The notes below the pieces were generated by a model. The model ran no database searches. It was given only the letters and a program-made list of their open reading frames with translations, and had not been told where the DNA came from. Made by a program: the position numbers and the translations under genes. Below are positions 18,192 to 26,959 of a stretch of DNA of 45,740 nt, piece after piece; within the stretch, counting starts at the first letter, position 1, and each line of letters opens with the position of its first letter. This DNA comes from Xanthobacteraceae bacterium. GTDB lineage: Bacteria; Pseudomonadota; Alphaproteobacteria; Rhizobiales; Xanthobacteraceae. The stretch spans positions 1 through 45,740 of the forward strand of contig JAQGJU010000082.1 in assembly GCA_028290465.1 (NCBI GenBank), in the 5' to 3' direction.

Positions 18192-19346
18192 TTACGCGTT
18201 CTTCAGTGCCCGACGCGTGGCGTCGATCACGCGGTCCTGCACGTCCGGCTCTAGATAACCGTGCATCGGCAGACTGATCACCTCTTCGGCGAGACGATCG
18301 CTCACCGGCAGGCCGCCCTTCGGCTGCGGATGCTGCTTGTACGCCGTCTGGCGATGCAGGGGCTTTGGATAATAGATCGCGGTCGGAACGCCTTCGGCCT
18401 TGAGCGCCGCCGCGAAGCCATCGCGGGTGCCCGGCTTGAGCCGCAGCGTGTACTGCGCCCACACCGAACGGTCGTTACCGGTTTCCGGCACGATCGCGAC
18501 ATCGCGCAGGGCGTCATTGTAACGGCGCGCGGCGCGGTCGCGGGCCTCGATCTCCTCCGGGAAAATCTTCAGCTTCTCGATCAGCACTGCGGCCTGGATC
18601 GTATCCAGCCGGCCCGTTATGCCGAGGCGCACATTGTCATAGCGATCGCTGCCCTGGCCGTGCGCACGAATGCTCTTGAGCAGTTCGACCAGATCCGCAT
18701 CGTCGGTCAGGATGGCGCCGCCGTCGCCATAGCAGCCAAGCGGCTTGGCCGGAAAGAAGCTGGTCGCGGTCGCGCCGGCCAGCGTGCCGATGTTGCGGCC
18801 CTGATAGGTGCCGCCAAAACCCTGTGCGGCGTCGTCCAGCACGAACAGGTTCTCGGCCGCCGCGAACGCCGCGATGGCATCGTGATCGGCCGGCAGGCCG
18901 AACAGGTCGACCGGAATGATCGCTTTCGGCTTCAGACCGGCCGCCTTGGCGGCCGCGAGCGCGGCGCCAAGATTTTGCGGATCGATATTGAAGCTCGCCG
19001 CGTCGACATCGACATAAACCGGCGTCGCGCCGAGCAGCGCCACCACTTCGGCGGTCGCGCAAAACGTAAAGCTCGGGCACAGCACCGCATCGCCCGGACC
19101 GATGCCCCGGGCCATCAGCACCATCAGCAGCGCGTCGGTGCCGCTGGCGCACGACACCGCATATTTGGCGCCGCAGAACGCCGCGAGATCGCGCTCGAAC
19201 GTCAACACCTCGGGGCCCATGACGAACTGGCAATGCTCCAGCACGCGCGCCACGGCGGCGTCGACCGCGGGACCGAGCCGGCGACGCTGCGCGGCAAGAT
19301 CGATAAATGGAATCGGAGCCTGATCGAGACGGGCGTGTTGGTTCAT
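18192..19346 (-). CDS. gnnB: DegT/DnrJ/EryC1 aminotransferase, probable GnnB
   Basis: A 384-residue PLP-dependent sugar aminotransferase. It begins with IPFIDLAAQRRRLGPAVDAAV, then SCASGTDALLMVLMARGIGPGD, the DDAAQGFGG aspartate, and the PLP-binding Lys in TSFFPAKPLGCYGDGGAI. The combination with the 3-dehydrogenase-like gene immediately upstream is that of GnnA/GnnB, which turn UDP-GlcNAc into UDP-GlcNAc3N, the precursor of 2,3-diamino-glucose lipid A found in many Hyphomicrobiales. A WbpE-like role with a 3-oxo-uronic acid is the main alternative. The ATG at 19346 is selected by homology; the in-frame extension runs into the upstream gene. It lies 34 bases after that gene. Confidence 0.82.
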   Translation of the reverse strand: MNQHARLDQAPIPFIDLAAQRRRLGPAVDAAVARVLEHCQFVMGPEVLTFERDLAAFCGAKYAVSCASGTDALLMVLMARGIGPGDAVLCPSFTFCATAEVVALLGATPVYVDVDAASFNIDPQNLGAALAAAKAAGLKPKAIIPVDLFGLPADHDAIAAFAAAENLFVLDDAAQGFGGTYQGRNIGTLAGATATSFFPAKPLGCYGDGGAILTDDADLVELLKSIRAHGQGSDRYDNVRLGITGRLDTIQAAVLIEKLKIFPEEIEARDRAARRYNDALRDVAIVPETGNDRSVWAQYTLRLKPGTRDGFAAALKAEGVPTAIYYPKPLHRQTAYKQHPQPKGGLPVSDRLAEEVISLPMHGYLEPDVQDRVIDATRRALKNA

Positions 19347-19380
19347 ATTGTTTTCCGAACGTGCCGAGCGAGCGGCGGGA

Positions 19381-20421
19381 TCAGCCGGCCACCCGCCGCG
19401 GGCCCTTGCGCGGGGCGACCGGGGCTGCGGGCGCGGCTTTGATGCCGGCGGGCGTGAAGGTGGTCTGCGGCGTTTTAGGCTGCAAACACTGGATGGCGAT
19501 CTCGAGGCTGGCAACGCCCTCTTCGCCGCTCACCGCCGGCTTTTCGCCGGACCGGATGGCGCTGAGGAACGCGACAAGCTCGGCGCGCAGCGGTTCGGCA
19601 TGGCCGACCGAAAGATGGCGCATCGAATACGAACCGTCGGACTGGAAGCCGAAGCACTCGGTGACCTGACGGGTCAGCAGGTCGCCCATGATATATTTGC
19701 CGCGTGTCGCGATGGTCACGTTACGCGCCTTGAACGGCGTCAGCCAGTTGGTGTTGATGTGCGCGAGCACGCCGGAGGCGGTGCGGAACTGCAGCAGCGC
19801 GATGTCCTCGCGCTCGGCGACCGCGCTCGACAATTGCGGCTGCACCTCGACGATGTCGGAACCGGTGAACCAGCGAATGAGATCGATGTCGTGCACGGCG
19901 AGGTCGATGACCACGCCGACATTCGACATGCGCGGCGGGAACGGGCCGACGCGGGTAATGGCGATCGACAGAATGTCTTCGCCGCGGATCGCTTCTTTGA
20001 TGGTCTGCACCGCCGGATTGAAGCGCTCGACGTGGCCGATCATCAGGGTCACGCCGGCCTTGGCGGCGGCGTTGACGATCTCATGGCCCTCCTCGGCCGT
20101 GGAAGCCACCGGCTTCTCGACCAGGACGTGAATGCCGCGCGCAATGCAGGCCAGCGCGATTGGATGATGCAGATGGGTGGGCGCCGCGATGGTGACGGCA
20201 TCGACTCCGAGCGCCAGCAGTTCGTCGAGATCGGCAACAGCCGCACAACCGAGCACACCGGCGACGAACTCGCGCGGCTGGCGATCCGGATCCGCGATGC
20301 CGACAAGCGTGACGCCCGGTAATTCGGACAGCACACGCGCATGGTTGCTGCCCATGACACCGACGCCGACCACGCCAACACGCAGCACGCGGTCCGCGGA
20401 TACTTTCGCGGCTTGAACCAT
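19381..20421 (-). CDS. gnnA: Gfo/Idh/MocA-family sugar dehydrogenase, probable GnnA
   Basis: A 346-residue NAD(P)-dependent oxidoreductase. It has a Rossmann start (LRVGVVGVGVMGSNHARVLSEL), the EKPVA motif near residue 120 with the catalytic Lys, and a typical C-terminal alpha/beta domain containing NVGVVIDLAVHDIDLIRW. The C-terminal ~35 residues are a Pro/Ala-rich tail. Paired with a DegT aminotransferase, it most likely oxidises the 3-OH of UDP-GlcNAc (GnnA). WbpB-type oxidation of UDP-GlcNAcA is the alternative. I see the family assignment directly; the substrate is inferred from the pairing and the lineage. Confidence 0.8.
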   Translation of the reverse strand: MVQAAKVSADRVLRVGVVGVGVMGSNHARVLSELPGVTLVGIADPDRQPREFVAGVLGCAAVADLDELLALGVDAVTIAAPTHLHHPIALACIARGIHVLVEKPVASTAEEGHEIVNAAAKAGVTLMIGHVERFNPAVQTIKEAIRGEDILSIAITRVGPFPPRMSNVGVVIDLAVHDIDLIRWFTGSDIVEVQPQLSSAVAEREDIALLQFRTASGVLAHINTNWLTPFKARNVTIATRGKYIMGDLLTRQVTECFGFQSDGSYSMRHLSVGHAEPLRAELVAFLSAIRSGEKPAVSGEEGVASLEIAIQCLQPKTPQTTFTPAGIKAAPAAPVAPRKGPRRVAG

Positions 20422-20608
20422 CTGAACGAATATCCCCTACGCAAGCAGGCCCGCAATGGCAGGCCCGCAACCCAGCCTTCACGTAGCATGGCGTCGGGCG
20501 GCTGGCGACCGGGCCATTTTCGCAGCCCGGACACGTTTTGATTCAATACGTTACAGGCAACGGCATGACATTACCGGACCCTGATCTGTGGAAAAGTCGA
20601 TTCTTTGG

Positions 20609-21361
20609 TCACTCGGCGGCGCGGATTGCACCCGGAACGTGCAGCGTCAGGCCGGCCGCCAGCGCGTCGGCCCGGAACGCCTTGACGGCATCGAGCGACA
20701 GATCGGCCCCGGTCTTGGACCCCATAGCCACCAGCTTCTTCAGCATATCGGCCGGCGCCGTGATGATGTGGCAGCCCATCTCGTCGGCCTCGATCACGTT
20801 GAACACTTCGCGCGTCGACGCCCAGATGATCTCTACGTTTGGCGTGGCGCGGGCCCGCGCGACGGCGTCCTTCACGATCGGCCGATAGTCGATGCCGAAA
20901 TCGGCCAACCGGCCGGCGAACACCGAAACGACCGCGGACGCGCCGTCCTGCAGCGCCTCGATCGACTTCGCGACCTGCTCGGACGTGAACACCGCCGTCA
21001 TGTTGATCTTGACGCCGTCCAGCGACAGCGTGCGCATCGCGTCATAGAGCGTCTCGCCGCGTGTATTGGTGACCGGTAGTTTGACGTGCACATTCGGCCC
21101 CCAGGACGCGATCACCCGCCCCTGTGCGACCATTTCCGGAATATCGTCGGAGAACACCTCGAACGAAATATGACGATCCGGCACCGCCGCCACCAGATCG
21201 CGCCCATAGGCGGCGTAATCGGACACGCCGGCCTTCTTCAGCAGCGACGGATTGGTGGTGAAGCCGGCGATCCAGTTCTGCTTCGCCATATCAAGGATCT
21301 GCGCCTTGTCGGCGCCATCGGTGAACAGCTTCACCTTGAGCGATGCGAGCGTCGCGGTCAT
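20609..21361 (-). CDS. Transaldolase / fructose-6-phosphate aldolase-like protein
   Basis: A 250-residue TIM-barrel class I aldolase of the TalC/FSA group. It starts LKVKLFTDGADKAQILDMAKQNWIAGFTTNPSLLKKAGV. The Schiff-base Lys is in NVHVKLPVTNTRGE, and INMTAVFTSEQ follows. The length is slightly above the usual ~215-220 residues. A housekeeping enzyme would not be expected between glycosyltransferase and lipid A sugar genes, so it may supply a sugar precursor for the glycan; this is an inference from position. The ATG at 21361 begins at the homologous start; the longer in-frame extension overlaps the upstream glycosyltransferase. Confidence 0.85.
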   Translation of the reverse strand: MTATLASLKVKLFTDGADKAQILDMAKQNWIAGFTTNPSLLKKAGVSDYAAYGRDLVAAVPDRHISFEVFSDDIPEMVAQGRVIASWGPNVHVKLPVTNTRGETLYDAMRTLSLDGVKINMTAVFTSEQVAKSIEALQDGASAVVSVFAGRLADFGIDYRPIVKDAVARARATPNVEIIWASTREVFNVIEADEMGCHIITAPADMLKKLVAMGSKTGADLSLDAVKAFRADALAAGLTLHVPGAIRAAE

Positions 21362-21399
21362 GGCACAAACCCTTGCTGTGGAACCAACCTTGGAACCGT

Positions 21400-22464
21400 T
21401 CAACGGCTGCGGGCAGCGGCGCGCCGTTCGATCACGGTCCGATATAACGCCTCGATCGCCCCCACCGCAACCGCGGGCGCGAACGGCACCAGATCGTAGC
21501 CGAGGCGGTTCCGGCCCTGCCCAGCTTCCACGCGGATCACCTGTGCGAGCGCCGCCGCGTCGTCCGCCGCACACCAGCGCACACGCGAGTCGCGCACGAA
21601 TTCAGGCGGCCCTTGCGTGCGCGTCAGCACCAGCCGGCAACCGGCCGCCATCGCTTCCAAGATGGTCAGGCCGAACGGCTCGAACCGCGCCGCGCTCACA
21701 TAGACATCGAACGCGCCATAGAACGCCGACACGTCGTCCTGCCAGCCGGCGAGCACAATGCGCGGATCGGCGATGGCTTGGGCTTCCAAGACAGATCGCT
21801 GTGCCCCGTCGCCAACGATGACCAACCGCACATCCTCGTCGCCATTCGGAAACGCCTTGAGGAAAGCCTCGACCAGAACATCCATGCCCTTTTCGGGCAG
21901 CAGCCGCCCGACGCTGCCGAACACCGTCGTCGTCTCGCCGGCGCCCCAGCTTTGACGCAGACGCTGTGCGGTTACGCGGTCGGTTCCGGCAATGGCCCGC
22001 GCGACCCGGGTCGGCAGCCAGTTGTGCACCACTTGGACGTGGCCTTTATGCGTGGACGGAATTGAATCGTGCTGCCATGCGGCAATGCAAATCAGCCCGT
22101 CGCATCCGCCATGCTCGCGATCCCGATAGTCGAGATGCAGTGTGGCGACATGAGACACGTCGAGCCGTTCGGCCACCGCGCCGATGCGCCGGGCCGCCGG
22201 ATCGAGGTGCGTGTGAACGATGTCGGGTTTGAATCGGCCGATCAGCCAACGCGCATACGGCCGGTGCAGGAAAGCCGGCAACCACGACGGCAGCGCGACG
22301 AGATCGACGCCGGGGCTGATGAAGTTTCGCCGATAGTCGGGCGTCGCCGCCGCGATGAGGATGCGAACCTCGTGGCCGGCCGCCGCCTGCAGCGCGGCGA
22401 GCTCCGCGCAATAGCGCTCGCTGCCGTAGAACGTGTCGGTCAGGATGGCGTGCAGGATCTTCAT
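21400..22464 (-). CDS. Family 4 glycosyltransferase
   Basis: A 354-residue GT-B fold retaining glycosyltransferase. The N-terminal domain has the donor-side start MKILHAILTDTFYGSERYCAELA; the C-terminal domain has SVGRLLPEKGMDVLVEA and the E-x7-E pair in FEPFGLTILEAMAAG that contacts the nucleotide sugar. It acts on the cytoplasmic face of the inner membrane. It lies 36 bases behind fcl, so GDP-fucose or GDP-mannose are possible donors, but family membership does not fix the sugar. Confidence 0.88.
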   Translation of the reverse strand: MKILHAILTDTFYGSERYCAELAALQAAAGHEVRILIAAATPDYRRNFISPGVDLVALPSWLPAFLHRPYARWLIGRFKPDIVHTHLDPAARRIGAVAERLDVSHVATLHLDYRDREHGGCDGLICIAAWQHDSIPSTHKGHVQVVHNWLPTRVARAIAGTDRVTAQRLRQSWGAGETTTVFGSVGRLLPEKGMDVLVEAFLKAFPNGDEDVRLVIVGDGAQRSVLEAQAIADPRIVLAGWQDDVSAFYGAFDVYVSAARFEPFGLTILEAMAAGCRLVLTRTQGPPEFVRDSRVRWCAADDAAALAQVIRVEAGQGRNRLGYDLVPFAPAVAVGAIEALYRTVIERRAAARSR

Positions 22465-22500
22465 CGCAGGATGTCCGGCACGGCTTCGGGCGGGCTCAGC

Positions 22501-23447
22501 CTACGCGGCCGCCCGATGGCGCAGAAACCACTCATAGGTCTGGCGCAGCCCGACATCGAGCGCGGTACCCGGGCGCCATCCCATCGCCAACAGTTTGGCG
22601 GAATCCAACAGTTTGCGCGGCATGCCGTCGGGCTTGGTGGCATCGAAACGCAACCGGGACTCGACACCCACCGCGCGCGCGATCAGCTCAGCGACCTCGC
22701 GAATGGTGACGTCGGAGCCGACGCCGACATTGACGTGCTCCTCATCCGAATAGTGCTTCATCAGGAACACGACGGCGTCGGCCAGATCCTCGACATACAG
22801 GAACTCGCGCCGTGGCGAACCCGAGCCCCACACCGGGATCTCGGTGCCGTCGCGCTTGGCGGCATGCGCCTTGGCCATCAGGGCCGGGATCACATGGCTC
22901 GATTGCAGATCGAAATTGTCGCCCGGCCCATACAGATTGGTCGGCATCGCTGAGATATAGTCGCAGCCATATTGCCGCCGGTACGCCCGGCACATCATGA
23001 TGCCGGCGATCTTGGCGATCGCGTACCATTGGTTGGTCGGCTCCAGCGGACCGGTCAGCAGCGCATCCTCGGGCATCGGCTGCGGCGCGAGGCGCGGATA
23101 GATGCACGACGAACCGAGAAAGATCAGCTTCTCGACCTGCGCCTGACGCGCGGCTTCGATGATGTTGGTCTCTAACGCCAGATTTTCATAAATAAAATGC
23201 GCCGGCCTGGTGTCGTTGGCCAGAATGCCGCCGACTGTCGCGGCCGCCACGAACACCGCCTGCGGCTTGTTCGCCTTGACCCAGCTTTCGACCGCGTCCT
23301 GGCGCAGCAGATCGACTTCGGCGCGGGATACGGTGAGAACCTCACAATTTTCCGAGGCGAGCCGGCGCACCAGCGCGGCGCCCACCATGCCGCGATGGCC
23401 GGCGACCCAGACCCGCTTGCCGGCCAGCGAATAAAGCGGCGCGGATG

Positions 23448-23451
<4 letters not shown>
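22501..23451 (-). CDS. fcl: GDP-L-fucose synthase
   Basis: A 316-residue short-chain dehydrogenase/epimerase that converts GDP-4-keto-6-deoxy-mannose to GDP-L-fucose. Motifs are the NADP site VWVAGHRGMVGAALVRRL, LFLGSSCIYP (catalytic Ser/Cys), YAIAKIAGIMMC with the Tyr-x3-Lys pair, and TNLYGPGDNFD. The length is standard. Its ATG overlaps the TGA of gmd (ATGA) with a GAGG ribosome site inside gmd, so it is the coupled partner of gmd. The enzyme looks intact, but its substrate depends on Gmd, whose gene carries a nonsense codon. Confidence 0.93.
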
Positions 23452-24515
<1,064 letters not shown>

Positions 24516-24548
24516 CTACTCAAACTGCTGCCGAATTGCGGAAGCAAC

Positions 24549-25565
24549 TCACACGTTAAAATGGCCGCGATACCAAGTGACGAAGTTGGCCACGCCGACT
24601 TCGATCGGAGTCGCCGGCTTGAAGCCGACATCGCGCATCAGGTCATCGACATTGGCATAGGTGGCCGGCACATCCCCGGGCTGCATCGGCAGCATCTCGC
24701 AAATCGCCTTCTTGCCGATCAAGTCCTCAAGCAACTTGACGACATACGTCACCTCGACCGGATTGTTGTTGCCGATGTTGTACACTTGCCAGGGCGCCGC
24801 GCTGCGCGCCGGATCCGGCGTATCGCCGGAATAGTTCGGATCGCCCTGCGCCGGCCGGTCGACCAGCCGCACGATTGCTTCGACCACGTCATCCACATAG
24901 GTGAAATCGCGCTGCATTCGGCCATGGTTGAACAGCTTGATCGGCTTGCCGGCCATGATGGCGGACGCGAACAGCCACATCGCCATGTCGGGACGGCCCC
25001 ACGGCCCATATACCGTGAAGAAGCGCAAACCGGTGGCCGGCAGGCCGTAGAGATGCGCGTAGCTGTGCGCCATCGCCTCGTTGGCCTTCTTGGTCGCGCC
25101 ATAGAGGCTCAGCGGGTGATCGACATTCTCGGAGGTCGCGAACGGCATGTGGGTATTGCTGCCGTAGACCGACGACGACGACGCATAGAGGAAATTGCCG
25201 CAGCCATGATGCCGGCAGCCTTCCAGCATATTGACGAAGCCGATGAGATTGGCATCGACATAATCGTGCGGATGCGTCAGCGAATGGCGCACGCCGGCCT
25301 GTGCGGCGAGATGCACCACAGCCGGGAAACGATGTTCGGCGAACAGCGCCGTCATGCCGGCGCGATCGGCCAGATCAAGCTTCACGAACCGGAAGCCGTC
25401 GAACTTCGCGAGCTCGGCGAGCCGCGCTTCCTTCAGCTTCGGATCGTAATAGGTATTCAGATTGTCGATGCCGACCACCGCGCGGCCCTCCGCCAGCAGG
25501 CGGCGCGCCACATGAAAGCCGATGAAGCCGGCGGCTCCGGTAACCAGAATGGGTTGCTGCGTCAT
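24549..25565 (-). CDS. NAD-dependent nucleotide-sugar epimerase, UDP-glucuronate 4-epimerase-like
   Basis: A 338-residue extended short-chain dehydrogenase. It has ILVTGAAGFIGFHVARRLLAEG, GIDNLNTYYDPKLKEARL (characteristic of the CapI/LpsL/GlaE group of UDP-GlcA 4-epimerases), ASSSSVYG, and the catalytic YGATKKANE. It should convert UDP-GlcA to UDP-GalA, or act on the N-acetylated uronic acid made by the dehydrogenase encoded 9 bases upstream, as TviC does after TviB. Family placement is firm; the exact substrate is not. Confidence 0.88.
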   Translation of the reverse strand: MTQQPILVTGAAGFIGFHVARRLLAEGRAVVGIDNLNTYYDPKLKEARLAELAKFDGFRFVKLDLADRAGMTALFAEHRFPAVVHLAAQAGVRHSLTHPHDYVDANLIGFVNMLEGCRHHGCGNFLYASSSSVYGSNTHMPFATSENVDHPLSLYGATKKANEAMAHSYAHLYGLPATGLRFFTVYGPWGRPDMAMWLFASAIMAGKPIKLFNHGRMQRDFTYVDDVVEAIVRLVDRPAQGDPNYSGDTPDPARSAAPWQVYNIGNNNPVEVTYVVKLLEDLIGKKAICEMLPMQPGDVPATYANVDDLMRDVGFKPATPIEVGVANFVTWYRGHFNV

Positions 25566-25574
25566 CGGCTTTTC

Positions 25575-26858
25575 CTACAGCCGCCAGAGCGCGACATCAG
25601 CGGGCTTTTCCGCGCGACTGAGCTTCGACTTGACGTCGAGCACGACGCCCTGGCCCGGCTTGAGCAGGCGCGTCATCAGTGACCAAGCATCGCTCATGTA
25701 TTCGTCATGCGCGACCGCGAAGATAACCGCATCGGCCGGCTTGAGCGTATCCATCGGACGGAGCGAAATGCCGTATTCGTGCTCGGTCTCTTCGCTCAAC
25801 GCCATCGGATCGTGCACCTGCACGTCGACACCGAACGAAACGAGTTCGCGCACGATATCGACCACCTTCGAATTTCGCGTGTCCGGCACGTTTTCCTTGA
25901 AGGTGATTCCGAGGACCGTCACGACCGCCGGACCGCCGGCCCGCCGGCCGATCAGGCGCACGCATTCCTGCGCCACCCATTTTCCAATGGTGTCGTTGAT
26001 CCGGCGCCCGGCCAGGATCACCTCAGGATGATAGCCGGCTTTCTGCGCGCGGAACGTCAGGTAATACGGATCGACGCCGATGCAGTGGCCTCCGACGAGA
26101 CCCGGCTGAAAGTTCTGGAAATTCCATTTGGTCGCGGCGGCCGCCAGCACGTCGCCGGTGTCGATGTCGAGCTGATGAAAGATCGCGGCCAACTCGTTCA
26201 TGAAGGCGATGTTGAGATCGCGTTGCGTGTTCTCGATCACCTTGGCGGCCTCGGCCACCTTGATCGACGGCGCCCGGTGCACGCCGGCCGTGATGACGGA
26301 GCCGTAGACTGCCGCGACGATATCCAGCGTCTTCGCGTCCTGGGCCGACACCACTTTGGTGATGGTCTCGAAACGATGCTTCTTATCGCCCGGATTGATG
26401 CGCTCGGGCGAATAGCCGAGAAAGAAATCCGTGCCGGCGACCATCCCGGATGCCTGTTCCAGGACCGGTGCGCAGTCTTCCTCGACCGCGCCCGGATAGA
26501 CCGTCGATTCATAGACCACGATATCGCCGCGCTTGAGCACGGCACCGACGGCCTTTGAGGCCGCCAGCATCGCGCCAAGATCGGGGCGCCGCGCGCTATC
26601 GATGGGCGTCGGCACCGTGACGATATAGAAATCGGCTGCGGCGAGTTTGGCCGGATCGAAGGTGTATTCCAGATTCGGCCGCGACAGGTCAGCCGCCTCG
26701 ACCTCGCGGGTGCGGTCCTGGCCTTGGCGCAGTTCGGCGATCCGCCGCTGGTCGATGTCGAAACCGATCACCGGCACGCCACTGCGGGCAAAGCCAGCGG
26801 CGACCGGGAGCCCGACATAGCCAAGGCCGATAACGGCGATATGGCGGCCATGCCGCAT
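25575..26858 (-). CDS. UDP-N-acetylhexosamine 6-dehydrogenase (TviB/WbpO/WbpA type)
   Basis: A 427-residue nucleotide-sugar dehydrogenase that oxidises C6 of a UDP-hexosamine to the uronic acid in two NAD-dependent steps. It has HIAVIGLGYVGLPVAAGFARSG at the N-terminus, YESTVYPGAVEEDCAPVLE, FFLGYSPERINPGDKKHRFETITKVV, and the catalytic Cys in GGHCIGVDPYYL. The sequence is closer in style to TviB/WbpO (N-acetylhexosamine) than to UDP-glucose dehydrogenase. It lies 101 bases downstream of the asparagine-synthase-like gene and just ahead of the epimerase, which suggests a uronic acid branch. Confidence 0.88.
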   Translation of the reverse strand: MRHGRHIAVIGLGYVGLPVAAGFARSGVPVIGFDIDQRRIAELRQGQDRTREVEAADLSRPNLEYTFDPAKLAAADFYIVTVPTPIDSARRPDLGAMLAASKAVGAVLKRGDIVVYESTVYPGAVEEDCAPVLEQASGMVAGTDFFLGYSPERINPGDKKHRFETITKVVSAQDAKTLDIVAAVYGSVITAGVHRAPSIKVAEAAKVIENTQRDLNIAFMNELAAIFHQLDIDTGDVLAAAATKWNFQNFQPGLVGGHCIGVDPYYLTFRAQKAGYHPEVILAGRRINDTIGKWVAQECVRLIGRRAGGPAVVTVLGITFKENVPDTRNSKVVDIVRELVSFGVDVQVHDPMALSEETEHEYGISLRPMDTLKPADAVIFAVAHDEYMSDAWSLMTRLLKPGQGVVLDVKSKLSRAEKPADVALWRL

Positions 26859-26959
26859 GCGTGTATTCCTCGCTGGCCCTGTTCGGCCGGGATCGTCGAC
26901 GGATAGCCGGTCTGTTTAGCGGGCCCTCGCGCGGCAGCGCAAGGGCGGCCATCCCGGCC

